Shown here piece by piece: positions 10,640-21,734 of a stretch of 64,000 bases of DNA. The stretch is taken from contig CM030366.1 in the NCBI GenBank assembly GCA_017893485.1, positions 49,493,896 to 49,557,895 of the forward strand, in the 5' to 3' direction. Each line of letters starts with the position of its first letter. The stretch's first letter is position 1. A program made the translations under genes and the position numbers. Under the pieces are notes generated by a model. It saw only the letters and a list, made by a program, of their open reading frames with translations, made no database searches and had not been told where the DNA came from. The stretch is from Hemerocallis citrina. Lineage: Eukaryota; Streptophyta; Magnoliopsida; Asparagales; Asphodelaceae.

Positions 10640-12450
10640 ACATCCTAGAAGCAATTAAATATGCTACTCTTATTGGAATTCAACAAAATTAGACTTTTTA
10701 GAAAGGTGTGAACATCTACTACAACTCTCAAGTTGACAACCTTCTCAGATTCAGTCAATAAAATGTACAAAAACTTCGAATAATCTAAATATCGAGCTTC
10801 AGCCAATAAAGGCCAGCCGCTGTGACTTGTAAAGGTCATAACTCCTACTCCGCTTATCGGAATCTAACAAAAATAGTAAATTTTGAAAAGGTGAGAACCT
10901 CTACTATAACTCTCTAGTTAACAACCTTCTCAGATTCAGTCAATAAAAGGTACAAAAACTTCAAACAATCTAAACAGCAAAGCTTCAACCAAAAGGCTAG
11001 CTGCTGTGACTTGTAAAGGTCATAACTCCTACTCCGCTCATCGGAATCTAACAAAATAGGATATTTTAGAAAGGTGAGAACCTCTACTACAACTCTCTAG
11101 TTGACAACCTTCTCAGATTCATTCAATAAGAGGTACAAAAACTTCAAACAATCTAAACAGCGAAGCTTCAGCCAAAAGGCTAACTGTTGTGACTTATAAA
11201 GGTCATAACTCCTACTCCGCTTATCGGAATCTAACAAAATAGGACATTTTAGAAATCTAAGAACATCTACTACAACTTTCTAGTTGACATCTTTTTCCGA
11301 TTCAGTATAGAACTCAAAATCCAGCTCCTTAAAACACATTTTAAAAACAACAAAAGACAGCAGATTTGCTGAAACTTGTAAAGGTCATAGCCAGTGCTAT
11401 ACTTGTCGGAATCTAACAAAATTGAACTTTTTAAAAAGCTAAGAACATCTACTACAACTTCCTAGTTAACAACTTTTCCAAATTCTTATGGAATTCTAAT
11501 CCCAGCTCTTTGAACAAAATTCAAGAACAACAAAAAATAGCACAAAGCTGAAACTTGTAAAGCTCACAACTTGTGCTATACTTGAGGGAATCTAACAAAA
11601 TTGGAAATTTTGGAAAGGGGAGGAAATCTACTACAACTTTCTAGTTGACCACCTTTTCAAATTCCTTATAGAGCTCAAAATCAAGCTCTTTGAACAAAAT
11701 TCAAGAACAACAAAAAGAACAGCAAAAGCTGAAACTTGTAAAACTCATAACTTTTGCTATGCTTATCGAAATCTAACAAAATTATGCTTTTGGAAAGGAG
11801 AGAACATCTACTACAACTTCCTAGTTAACAAATTTCTCAGATTCCTTATGGAATTCAAATCCCTACTCTATGAACACAATTTCAAGAACAACAAAAAGAC
11901 AGCAAAAACTGAAACTTGTAAAGCTCATAATTTTTGCTATACTTGTCAGGATCTAATAAAAATATACTTTCTGGAAAGGGAGGAACATATACTACAACTC
12001 TCCAGTTGATAACTTTTTCAGATTCCTTGTGGAACTCAAATCTCAACTCCTTGAACACAATTCCAAGAACAACAAAAAGACAGCAAAAGCTGAAACTTGT
12101 AAAACTCACAACTTTTTCTATACTTGATACAATCTAACAAAATTGAAAATTTTGGAAAGGAAAAAACATCTACTACAACTTTTTAGTTGTCCACTTTTTC
12201 AGATTCCTTATATAGCTCAAAATCCAGCTCTTTGAACACAATTCCAAGAACAACAAAAAGTCAGCAAAAGCTAAAACTTGTAAAGCTCGTAACTTTTTAT
12301 ATACTTATCGGAATCTAACAAATTTGACTTTTTAGAAAAGGGAGAACATCTACTGAAACTTTCTAGTTGACCACTTTTTCAAATTCCTTATAGAACTCAA
12401 AATTCATCCCTTAGAACACATGTCGGAATCCACAAAACAACAATTTTGTT
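10640..12450. repeat. Tandem array, about ten copies of a roughly 182 bp unit
   Basis: The anchor AATCTAACAAAA recurs near 10861, 11044, 11227, 11410, 11589, 11770, 11950, 12131 and 12311, with a variant near 10678, so the spacing is 179-184 bp. Each unit also has ACATCTACTACAACT, CTAGTTGACAAC, TTCAGATTC and GAAACTTGTAAAG-type segments. Copies diverge progressively. The ORFs at 10645-10839 and 11882-12137 are read-through of the repeat. Confidence 0.9.
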
Positions 12451-13050
12451 TTGATGCTCGCTGTTTTAGGGAAACGATCTATTTAGCTTATCAAACTAAC
12501 CCAGAAAATTCTATAAAACTTAGAGCATGGTAATAACTCATACAAGAACCTCTCAAATTAATTCGGAGTCAAAATTCTAAATTTAGCAGAAGTAATTAAT
12601 TTTAACCATAAAAACTACAAGATTGAATCTTTAGTGTTTTATTTAGTGTTCTACCACTTCAATCCTTGTATGCCAATTATTCTAGTCCATCCATTCTCAT
12701 ATGAACATGGTTTTAGTCCAAGTTCTTTAACATACAACAATAAAAACAAATAATCAAAACACAAAAGTAGAGAAACCCCCACCCAAAAGTATAGGAAGGA
12801 CTTGCTAGTTCTTCTCCTTCTTACTCCTTGCTCTTGCTCCTCTTCAAGAACAACCTCAAGAATGAACCCACTCTTTTTCTTATGATTTGATCTCTCTTTC
12901 TTTTCTTTCTTCTCAATTTTTTTCTCAAATAAAAATAAGTAGAAGAAGAGAAAGAAATTTTAAGAGAGAGTGAGATGAGAAGGAGATGGGGAAACAAAAA
13001 TGAAAGGGCTTCTTGCCCTTTGGAATGTTGGCCAGCATAGAGAGAGGGGC

Positions 13051-13069
13051 GGGGGGGGGGGGGGGGGGG
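13051..13069. repeat. Homopolymer of 19 G
   Basis: A run of 19 guanines follows GAGAGGGGC inside the LTR-like element. Such runs are prone to sequencing and replication slippage, so the exact length is uncertain. Confidence 0.9.
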
Positions 13070-13770
13070 TTTTACAGAAGACGAGGGGTGAATTTGTGGT
13101 GTGAGAAGAAGCCATGTGTTCTCATTCTTGGGGTCAAAACAATTGGGTGATTAATTTTCAAATTTAAATTGCAATCACACCCTAATCCAATCCTCACCCT
13201 TCATTTGATCATAATTGATAAAAAATAAGAAACATTTTTCCAAAATCACATACTACATTATTTCGTATAAACATACGAAATCGATACGATACATATACAT
13301 ACATATATCTGTCTATACAGATAATTTTTATTAGTTAAAATGAATAATATCTACCAAAATATTTTAATTCAGAAATAATAATAAAAATAATTTTATTACC
13401 TGCTCGAAAGATTTTAGCACCAATTTGATGCAATACAGATGTATACAGACTGCTATATATATATATAGATAATGTTTATTAACAAAACCTGGTAATATCC
13501 ATACAAAATATGTCAATTCTGTAAATAAAAATAAAATAATAATATAATAATAATTTTTAATATCAGTCTGGGATTTTACAGACATTTTCTCAAAAACGCA
13601 TTTTACAGGATTTTGTACAAGTACACAAAACTGATAGAATACATATATATACTTACTTGTATATATATACAGATAATGATTATTTATTAAAACTAAGTAA
13701 TTTCCATAAAAATATTTTAAATTTTAAAAATAATTATAATACAAATATAATATCCAACCGGGATATTATA

Positions 13771-13888
13771 AGTACTCTAGTATCACTCCGGAGTCAATAT
13801 TCTCCTTCGACCAACTCGAGGAGCTTTTCATAGCGCACTTCCTTACTAGTCGAAATGCTGAAAAAACAAGTGCCTCCTTGTTGGAACT
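13771..13888 (+). pseudogene. Element A gag, fragment 3
   Basis: The sequence matches element C at about 52345-52458: CACTCCGGA, TTCTCC, CCAACTCGAGGAG and GCCTCC(T/C)TGTTGGAACT. It encodes the middle of the gag capsid-like domain (PDSIFS, QLEE, HF, TSRKAKKTSASLLEL in element C). It ends with GAACT (13884-13888), the TSD of element B. Confidence 0.88.
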
Positions 13889-14508
13889 TGTTACCGCTGA
13901 ATCTGGTGTGGGGGTAAACAGATGAGATTTGTGAGTTCGTGGAATAAACCTGAATAGCGGATCCAAGCCTGTACGTCAGAATTGGGCTGCCGACTCCCGC
14001 CGCTCACCTGCAAGGAAGTGCGATAGACCGGGGTTGATCCCGGCGACGCACCCTCCGACGCTCTTGTCAGTAACCAGTGATGATTAAGAAAGAGCTTAAG
14101 TTGGAAAAAGAGTGATTACCCCGTCACAGTGGTAGGTAGGAGGTATTTATAGTCGCCATGGGAGTCTGATTAGGAGCCTGATTTCCTGTGAAACCGTTAG
14201 GAGTAAAATCCTCTTAATTAGTTTAGGAAATTGATCCCTGATTCCCGGTGAGAGGATAACTGCAAATCAGGCCCGTTGATTTAGTCAAATTAGTGGCCCT
14301 GATTTTCTCTTGCTGGTCTGGGTTTGTATCGGGTTGGGACCCGTACCCAGCTGGAGTAGATCCGTTTGTAGGTTATTGGATCTGTGAGAAGGAGACCTAG
14401 TACCCGTTTCGAACCCATTTGTATGTGAAATTACCGTTTTACCCCTGAGCTTCAAGATTCGTGCCCAATCTGGACGGTTCCGATTTAACCCCATATTTAG
14501 CCATATCA
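13889..14508 (-). repeat. Element B 3' LTR
   Basis: On the minus strand it begins TGATATGGCTAAA and ends GCGGTAACA, giving TG...CA termini. It is 620 bp, the same length as the right LTR. The copies differ at about ten sites, mostly transitions. Confidence 0.95.
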
Positions 14509-14526
14509 CGAGTCCCCCACTCCTAA
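14509..14526 (-). other. Polypurine tract of element B
   Basis: On the minus strand AGGAGTGGGGGACTCG lies directly before the 3' LTR start TGATATGG. This position and purine content fit the plus-strand priming site for reverse transcription. Element A has the similar GGAGTGGGGGGCC before its 3' LTR, and element C has GGAAGTGGGGGGC. Confidence 0.85.
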
Positions 14527-14936
14527 AGACTGAGTGTGATCAGCCTTTGAGGAGTAGTTTAACTGTTTTAGTGGCTAGTGGAGTTGTATCGGAGTCCGAA
14601 TGGAGGGTTTTGAATCTCGAAGGGGGTAATGAGGTGATTTTTGAAGCTGTAAGCTATTCTTGAGCTTTGTTGAATATCAGACGGTTTTTATCTATTTTTT
14701 CAAATTATTTATTTAATTTTGCGATGTGTTAACCAATCGTTCGGGGGCCTTAACAGGACATTCTAGGCAATAATTGTTCGTTCAGGGGCTCAAAAATATT
14801 CCCCCGAATTCATAATTATTTTCTAGAGTTTTTAATTAATTTTCCAAAATTTTTATCAATTTTTTCGCAATTTTTAAATAAATAAAACGATTAAAATAAA
14901 TAAAAACTGATTTTTAATACCCATTTATGGCGTGGC

Positions 14937-15800
14937 TTGATCTGGACCGTTGACCTCGGGGGAGCGCGAATTTCTGAGAGATTTGGCGGTTGTAGTTACT
15001 CGGCAGCCATATTCTCGCTTTTGGAGCTCGGATGGGCACTTGCTCGGTTGGCAGACCGAGGCTCAAAGGGTTCGGCCGCCCGAGTGACGTGGTGCGATCT
15101 GAACCGTCGAATGGTGGCACGAATCTCGAGAAATGCTATCTTGTCGTTTAGCGCACGTGACACGATCTGGACCGTTCACCACCAGAAGCGCAAATTTCTG
15201 GAAGATCCAACGGTCGTGGTCGCTCGGCAGCCATTTTCTCACTTTTGGAGCTCGGATGGGGACTTGCTCGGTTGGCCGACCGGAGGTCTAAGGGTTCGGC
15301 TGTCCGAGCGACGTGGCACAATCTGAGCCGTCGGATGGTGGCACGAATCTCGAGACAGGCTCAGTTCCCAAGGAAACGCTATCTTGTCGTCTAGCGCACG
15401 TGGCACGATCTGGACCGTTCATCACCAGAAGCGCGAATTTCTGGACGATCCAACGGTCATGGTCGCTCGGCAGCCTATTTTCTCACTTTTGGAGCTCAGA
15501 TGGGCACTTGCTCGGTTGGCCGACCAGAGGTCTAAGAGTTCGGCAGTCCGTGCGTGGTGGTGCCCTCTGAGCCGTTGGATGGTGGTACGAATCTCGAGGC
15601 GGCTCAGTTCCCAAGAAAAAGCTATCTTGTCGTCTAGCGACGCTGGCAAGATTTGGGCCGTCTGATCGAGATCCTACACGAATGTTGAGGAGAAAGTGAA
15701 TTTTCTCGCTTTTGGATCTCGGATGGGCACTTGCTCGGTTAGCTGACTGGAGGTTTGAGGGTTCGGTGAGTTTTATGGGCCGGCAAGGGCGGTGGTGAGC
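14937..15800. repeat. Tandem repeat of about 245 bp, element B internal
   Basis: Units start with GATCTGGACCGTT-like text near 14939, 15163, 15408 and (variant) 15651. Each contains CTCGGATGGGCACTTGCTCGG (near 15026, 15251, 15495, 15718) and GGTGGCACGAATCTCGAG. The multiple overlapping ORFs here are repeat artefacts. From 14527 to 14936 and from 15801 to 16070 there is only non-coding element sequence. Confidence 0.9.
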
Positions 15801-16074
15801 CGTTGGGCCTTTGTGGGAAGGCCGAGCTGAGCTACTAGCTGCCATCAGGGAGCATTTATGGCGCCCCAGAATTTGTGCGGCGTTCCAACTTCACGAGGTC
15901 ATTAATATGGCGTCTTCTAATTAATGCGTGGCATTTTAGCTCCCTAGGCGTGACTGTTGGGCTTCCGTCCTTTGGTCTCCCGAGGGCCACAATGGCTGGT
16001 CCTTGGGGGGAGATTATAAATACCCTACTCCCCTTGTAGTTTTGATCACAGCAAATGGTGGTTTTTAGCCATCG

Positions 16075-16615
16075 GAGTGTCTGCCTTGGGCGGATGCCTG
16101 TTTTTTGAAAAAATTCTAATCCTGAGAGGGTCGGATGGGTGGTCACTCTTCCGCCGTGATCTTCTCCTAATTCTTACGGTCCCGATGCGGATGTCAGGGT
16201 CAGGGGAGACCAGGGCAGAAGGGGTGATGACCGGAGTCCGGACCCGGGGGATGTCTGCCTTGGGCGGACGCCTGCTTTTTCTTTTTGTTGAAAGATTCTA
16301 ACCCTGAGAGGGTCGGATGGGTGGTCACTCTTCCGCCATGGTCTTCTCCTGATTCTGACGGTCCCAATGCGGATGTCAGGGTCAGGGGAGATCAGGGCAG
16401 AAGGGGTGATGACCGGAGTCCGGACCCGGGGGATGTCTGCCTTGGGCGGATGCCTGTTTTTTTGTTGTTGAAAGATTCTAACCCTGAGAGGGCCGGATGG
16501 GTGGTCACTCTTCTGCCATGATCTTCTCCTGATTCTGACGGTCCCGATGCGGATGTCAGGGTCAGGGGAGATCAGGACAGAAGGGGTGATGACCGGAGTC
16601 CGGACCTGGGGGACA
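16075..16615. repeat. Three tandem copies of a roughly 180 bp unit
   Basis: Copies begin TCTGCCTTGGGCGGA near 16080, 16254 and 16436. They contain GATTCTAACCCTGAGAGGG, TCTTCTCCTGATTCTGACGG and GATGACCGGAGTCCGGACC. The last feature includes the inverted motif GGTCCGGACTCCGG. The copies are nearly identical, so the duplication is recent. They lie inside element B between the other tandem repeats. Confidence 0.92.
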
Positions 16616-16839
16616 AGGTGCCTCGGACGGATGGGTCTTCTCCGATCTTTGTCTTCCTTCCGGGCTGACGGCTTCTGATGGTTGTCAGCCCGAGGGAGCT
16701 AGAGATGGGAGGAGGGCCGACCGAGTTCTAGGGCCCGGGGCATTTGCCGAGGGCGGTGCCTCAAAGCTTTTAATCCAAATTTTTTCTTGCTTCCTGGGAC
16801 AGATGCGGGGTGTCCGGGTCCGAAGTACTTCATCCGGAC

Positions 16840-17060
16840 GATGTTGCGCGATCTGAGCCGTTGGATGGTGGCACGAATTTCGAGACGGGCCCAGTTCTCG
16901 AAAAAATGCTATCTTGTCGTTTAGTGATGCTGGCAAGATTTGGGCTGTCTGATCGAGATCTTACACGAACGTTGAGGGAAAAGTGAATTTTCTCCGTTTT
17001 GGGGCTCGGATGGGCACTTGCTCGGTTAGCCGACCGGGCCCTCTGATGTTGGGGTCGGAT
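16840..17060. repeat. Displaced copy of the 245 bp element B repeat
   Basis: ATCTGAGCCGTTGGATGG, GCACGAATTTCGAG, GCTATCTTGTCGT and CTCGGATGGGCACTTGC occur in the same order as in the array at 14937-15800. It lies just upstream of the antisense gene promoter. The 16616-16839 spacer is GC-rich with no recognised gene. Confidence 0.85.
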
Positions 17061-17241
17061 CGCACGTCGCTCGGATTTTGATCCCGTGTGTGCCAAGCTA
17101 CTTGACTTGTATCGAAACGTTTTGTCTTTTCGCCAACAGTTGCTGCTCGGTCACAAAGTCGTTTGGGCTTTCGTAACGTTTCAAGAGCAGGCCAAGAGTC
17201 GCGCCCTTACGTTAGGAAGCCTAAGAGACTTTTTCTTTTTA

Positions 17242-17249
17242 CTATAAAT
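17242..17249 (+). promoter_or_regulatory. TATA-like box for the antisense gene of element B
   Basis: CTATAAAT lies about 195 bp upstream of the ATG at 17442 and is followed by a C-rich, CT-rich leader. A GTCAGT...CTCTAG stretch just before the ATG could be a 5' UTR intron. Element C has a TATA-like box in the equivalent place on its own antisense strand. Confidence 0.5.
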
Positions 17250-17441
17250 CTTCACTCCCCCACCCCAAATCTGATTATTCACTTTTACTTTCTCACTCAA
17301 GTTTTTACTTCTCACCATTGATGTTTTTAGCTCCTGGGTGGCGCTGCTAGCTGTCACAGCAAGGCGTTTCTTTGCTCCGGCGAACTTTTCCGATCGTAAC
17401 AGTCACTTCAAGGTCAGTCTCTCTCCTTTATCTCTAGAAAA

Positions 17442-19860
17442 ATGGTTAAGATTACTTCTTCGGATGAGACCCCCGCCTCGGACCAAGTCGTCAGCCGAAC
17501 GGGTAAAGGAAAGGAGGTAGTGGAGCTGACCGAGCAGACCGTTGTTCGGCCGAGCAAGAGTGGCGAGGCAGGTAAAGGAAAGGAGGTGGTGGAGCCGACC
17601 GAGCAGACCGTTGTTCGGCCGAGCAAGAGTGGTGAGACTGCCGAGCCACTCCAGGAGGTTGTGGTGAAGTCCCAGAAGGGTAAGGGAGTGGTTACGATCA
17701 TAGAGCAGCCAAAGACAACAGGGGAGTTCGGTCGGCAGCCAATCGTTCTGTCGAGCGTGGGGGGTGTTCGGAGCTATTCCGAAGAGATGCTGGAGAAGGT
17801 GACCCAGGGCACCGCCAAGTCGGTAGAGGAGAACGAGCCGAGGGAGTTGTCCGAGGTGGACCAGATCATTTCGGTTCTCACGGAGGATGATCTGCATCGG
17901 ATCCGCACCAGATTCCAGATCCCTGCCGAGTTCGGGCTACTCCTCCCTGGACCAGGTTTCCGAGCTAGCACTTCGTCTTCGGCCGACACGTGCATTTTCC
18001 CGGTCGACTCCTTGGCAGCTGGACTTCGCTTTCCGTTGCACTCGTTCGTTGTCGAGGTCCTTAATTGGTACGGCCTGAGTCCAGCCCAGCAGATGCCGAA
18101 CACTTGGAGGCACGTCTTGGCGTTTGTTCTTCAGTGTCAAGAGATCGGCGCCGAGCCAAGTCTGTTCCTCCTTCGGAGCCTCTACCGCCCTTGTCAGCCG
18201 AACAGGAATGAGCAGAGGTTCCACCTTTCGCCACAGACCGGCGTGAAGTTGATCGAGAAGCCGGACTCGATCAAGCATTGGAAGGAGAAGTACTTTATTG
18301 TCCGAGCTCCCAAGCCCTGGGCAATTCTGATAGCTTGGTCGAGGGATGGGTTGCCCAAGCGAGCGAAGAAGGAGCCAGTACTCAGTGACGAGGAGGCGGA
18401 AGTCCTCAAGAAGCTCCTCGCCCTGCCAACGCTCAGTTGGAAAGACATTACCGAGGAGGCTTTGTTCCGAGGGGGTCTCAGTCCGATCGACCCCAGTACG
18501 CCTCTGGTATTTTTACTTTTTGCTTGAAGTTGTTGAAAATTTTTCTAAGTCATTTTATTCGGGTTGTGCAGAGTCTTCCAAGATGGATTATAGGGCGTTG
18601 ATGGCGAAGGCCAAGGTGGCTAGGGAGCAGGAGACGAGAAAGAAGAAGAGACCCTCGACAGGGCCTCAGGGCGGCCGAGCGCTGAAGATACCTTCGGTCC
18701 CAAAGACCGCTGACTTGTCGGTGGTAGAGGTTCCTGAAGCTGACGCCGAGCAAAGCCAGGTCGCGGCCTCCGATCTCCCTTCCTCGGATGCGCCGACTCC
18801 ACCGGCGAAGAGCGATGCTCCCGGTTCGTCGAGCGGCGTGTTCAACGTGAGCAAGGTGTTATCCCTCCAAGTTCCGCCCCTCACTGCCGATGCGGAGAAG
18901 ATTCTGTCCGAGGCGCATAAGCAGATCTTCGTCCCCGACTGGCAAGTAATGAAGGTCGACGGCTTCTTGGGGGACGGGAACATCTGTATGCAGGCGGTGA
19001 AGCACCTGCCGACCCCCAAGGACCGAGCAGGCACTTAAGGCCAGAGAGGTTGGGGACGCTACAATGCAGATCACCCGGAACACGATGTCGGTAAGTAGGT
19101 CGAACCCTTACTCCTTGGAGCATTTTTTGCGAAATTTTCTAAGTTTTTAAGTCTGGATTTTAACTGCTCGTTCTCTTTTCAGACCCTCTGCCACTTCAAC
19201 TTCTTGCTCGAAGAGTTTGCGAGCAAAGAGCAGGAGCTGACGGCGCAGTACGACCGGGAGAGGTCGGAGCGCTCGAAAGTTTTGAAACTGTTCGAAACAG
19301 AGCAACTCCTCTCGGCAAAATGCGGTGCCGAGGTGGCAGGGTTGGAGGCGAAGCTGGCCGAAGCTATTAAGCGGTCGACAGACGAGGCATCCAAGCTCGA
19401 GGCCTCGGAGAAGGGGAACGCCAAGCTTAAGGAGGAGCTGGCCAAAGCCCAGTCGGAGGCGGAGAAAGCTCAGAAGGAGACTGAGAGGATCAAGGCGAGG
19501 CACCAGTCGAAGGTGGCGAAGGCGAAGAGGGTCGTCCAGGATGAGGCCGAGCGGCACATGTTTAAGAACATGGAGGACGCATACGGCCGAGCCCTGCTTC
19601 ACATCGCTGCTCGGAACCCGGGGTTCGACACATCCTCTTATCACTTCTACGACCCTGTGGAGGGGGAGGAGGAGGTTCCCTCGGCAATGCTCAGCCCCGA
19701 GGGACAGGCCGATGGTGTTGAGGGCGCGGGCGAGACTGAGGCAGAGGATGAAGAAGAGGACAGCTCGGAGGATGGCGATGGCGGGGACGATGACGAGGTC
19801 GAGGGCGAGGACAAGGTCGAGGGGTCGGCTGACCCGAGCGACAAAAAGGTCGACCCCTGA
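17442..19860 (+). CDS. Antisense ORF of Tat element B, spliced, frame-damaged (Transposase_28-like)
   Basis: This is a plus-strand gene inside a minus-strand retrotransposon. Exon 1 is 17442-18506 (355 codons). A GT-AG intron follows, with acceptor GCAGAG giving an in-frame exon 2 from 18574. A second GTAAGT...TTTTCAG intron separates 19090 from exon 3, 19183-19860. Exon 1 has a charged N-terminus with a duplicated 24-residue block (GKGKEVVE..., residues about 21-68). From about residue 143 comes the conserved region ISVLTEDDLHRIRTRFQIP, FPLHSFVVEVLNWYGLSP and MPNTWRHVLAFVLQC, typical of the plant family called putative gypsy type transposon. Exon 2 begins SSKMDYRALMAKAK. Exon 3 is coiled coil with an acidic tail. 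A frame change near 19022 gives a stop at 19036, so the current gene is probably broken. The molecular function of this family is unknown. Confidence 0.8.
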
Positions 19861-20063
19861 CTTGGTTGCGTCTTTAATCTTCTCCTTTTTTTTGTAAGCC
19901 TAACTGCGGACTGGCCACCGCTCTTGCAACACTTTCTGACTTTTGAATGAAAACATTTGTTGTTTGGCCAAGATTTCTCCAAGTGTTGGACCTCGGATTT
20001 TATGTTTGACTAGTTGCAAAATTTCTCCAAGTATTGGGCATCGGATTTATCTCTGCTTTTCAG

Positions 20064-20903
20064 GTGAAGTTTGGTCCGATCACGGAGGTTTTGTACCTTC
20101 GTAAGGAGCTGACCAAAACGAAGCGAGAGCTTTCCCATAGCCGAGAGAGGCAGTTTTACATGTTCTTGAAGCTGGAGGAGATAAAGGCAGCTGCGAGGGG
20201 GCATTGTCGCGAGTTGAAGCAACTACGGAAGCAACCCCAAGCTCCTTGTCCCGAAGGTGAGACTGAGCGGCTTCGTAGGGAGCTTTCCGTCGTCGAGCAA
20301 AAGAATAACGAGCTCTTGGCCGAGATCCGTCACTTGGAGTTAACGGAGAAAGAACACTCGGCAGAAGAAGAGAAGCTAGCTTCCGAGTTGGAGAAGGTGT
20401 CATCCGAGCGCCAAAGGCTGTTGGCCGAGGTCGACAATCTTAGGAGGATTACGATTGACAGGGGGATCGAGGTCACCCATTATCGACGACTCGCGACCGA
20501 TAGCGCCAATGTCTCGGGCTCTTTAAGACCTCCTCGTTTGAAGATGTCGACAAAGGATGATGCTCTGAGAGATCGGATTATCGAGTTGGAGGAAGAGGTC
20601 GCATCGCTCCAGCCTCTGCCTGAGAGGGCCAACGTTCGTAGTACGTCGTGTACTCGTGAAGAGAGCGAGAGAGAGATTACTTTCTACGAGCTTGCGACTC
20701 GTTTGCCTGTGGCGAGGCGGAGTCCTGCTGACGCTCAGAGTAGTGTAGCTGTCTCGTCTAGCGGTGCCTCGGTCGGCGCCACAGTTGGAGTTAGCGGCGA
20801 AGGGGGATCTCGCTTCGCTGGTTTGGAATCGAGCTCGGGGGTTAGGCGTCGCTGCCCCCGCGTTTCCTTGAACCGAAGCGTACCCCTTCCGAAGAGGCAT
20901 TAA
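20064..20903 (+). CDS. Second antisense ORF of element B, coiled-coil protein
   Basis: The frame is open from 20034 to 20903. A splice acceptor TTTTCAG ends at 20063, so the coding part may start there as an exon, because no convincing ATG precedes it. The protein is rich in Glu, Lys, Leu and Arg with heptad-like runs (LRKELTKTKRELSHSRER, SELEKVSSERQRLLAEVDNL) over roughly residues 20-205. A Ser/Ala/Gly-rich stretch and a basic tail follow. AATAAA lies at 20972, about 70 bp after the stop. The repeated text around TTGGGCATCGG and TTGGGCTTCGG near 20035 and 21005 suggests that terminal exons of an ancestral antisense gene were duplicated. Function unknown. A related fragment occurs in element C at 55568-55945. 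Confidence 0.65.
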   Translation: MKFGPITEVLYLRKELTKTKRELSHSRERQFYMFLKLEEIKAAARGHCRELKQLRKQPQAPCPEGETERLRRELSVVEQKNNELLAEIRHLELTEKEHSAEEEKLASELEKVSSERQRLLAEVDNLRRITIDRGIEVTHYRRLATDSANVSGSLRPPRLKMSTKDDALRDRIIELEEEVASLQPLPERANVRSTSCTREESEREITFYELATRLPVARRSPADAQSSVAVSSSGASVGATVGVSGEGGSRFAGLESSSGVRRRCPRVSLNRSVPLPKRH

Positions 20904-21049
20904 ACAAGTTGTCTTATGTTCCTTTTAAGTTATTGTAAACGGTTTAGTTGTATGTAGAACTACTTTACTTGAATAAAAGTCTGAAAAATTTTTGAAGTGT
21001 TGGGCTTCGGCATTGTTTGAAATTTTGTTGTTCGTCTCTTCCTCTTTTT

Positions 21050-21496
21050 AGCTCGCGGTGGTAGCTCAAGATGCCGACCCCAATCGCCCGGATGAACACG
21101 CTCGAACCGAGGCTGGCTCGGGGGTGACGAGGTTGTGCTCGACGAGGTGCCGTGAGCGGCTCTATGAGGTCGAGCTGGGAGTGCACCGAGCCGAAAGCGA
21201 GCGGGACCACCTTCAGCTCATCCTAGGTCAGCAGGGACGTCGAGATCCGGCGTCTGGAGAGCAGTATCGCCGAGATGACCCCTATAGGAGAGGACGAAGA
21301 TTCGTCGACCGCCTTTAGCAACGCCCTTCGGATCCAGTGCGTTCGGCACAATTTGTCGAAAATAATAGCCGAAAGGGACGATCTGCTCTCTGAGATCCGT
21401 CACCTGCATACTGTAGAGACGGATCTTTGGACGGAGGGAGAGGGACTGGCGGTCGAGGTTGCCAAACTGACGACCGAATGGGACATTGATGATTGA
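21050..21496 (+). pseudogene. Third antisense ORF remnant of element B
   Basis: After an acceptor-like CTCTTTTTAG ending near 21049, two overlapping frames (21058-21318 and 21275-21496) encode CRERLYEVELGVHRAESERD and then LSKIIAERDDLLSEIRHLHT. Together they resemble the coiled-coil segments of the preceding ORF, including EIRHLELTEKE. A frame change near 21290 splits them. This looks like a degenerate copy of the upstream coiled-coil exon rather than a separate gene. Confidence 0.5.
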
Positions 21497-21734
21497 TTTT
21501 TTCTTTTTTTTTTTTAAAAAGCCAAGTGTAGCGGGTCGGCATTGTAACTTTTGTTCTTTAAGGCCTTGTAACCTTGTTGTATGGAAGAGTCGCTTTGTAC
21601 CGTGTCCCAATTATTAATAACATTTCTTTTTCGAACTTGCACGTCCTTTGTAGCCTTGTGTAGTCGTTTCGTTTGTGACTGTGTTCATTGTGCCGAGGTC
21701 CCCGAGCCAGCCCCTTTCTCGTTCACGGTTCGAC

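Larger units (their letters stand above)
8692..13770. mobile_element. 5.1 kb LTR-like element, probable solo LTR
   Basis: It starts TGTAACGCCC and ends GATATTATA, which looks like an LTR end ...TTACA with a C to T change. The flanks are TGTAC (8687-8691) and AGTAC (13771-13775), a 5 bp TSD with one mismatch, and element A gag continues across the site. The 5.1 kb interior has no reverse transcriptase, gag or integrase. It holds a large tandem array and AT-rich DNA. The likeliest reading is a solo LTR of a long-LTR retrotransposon, such as a Tekay-like chromovirus, several of which have LTRs of this size and start. A non-autonomous element is the alternative. Between 8700 and 10280 and between 12450 and 13770 no gene was recognised. 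Confidence 0.65.

Noticed and set aside
13051..13069. G homopolymer as a regulatory signal
   Set aside because: A single run inside a non-coding LTR-like element is more simply explained by slippage or sequencing error.
14914..17096. Many ORFs of 70-130 codons on both strands
   Set aside because: They follow the 245 bp and 180 bp tandem repeats of element B, with the same peptides recurring in each copy and in several frames.
17403..19123. Minus-strand ORFs up to 165 codons opposite the antisense gene
   Set aside because: They are shadows of the plus-strand coding exons. The plus frame has conserved blocks shared with element C, the minus frames do not.
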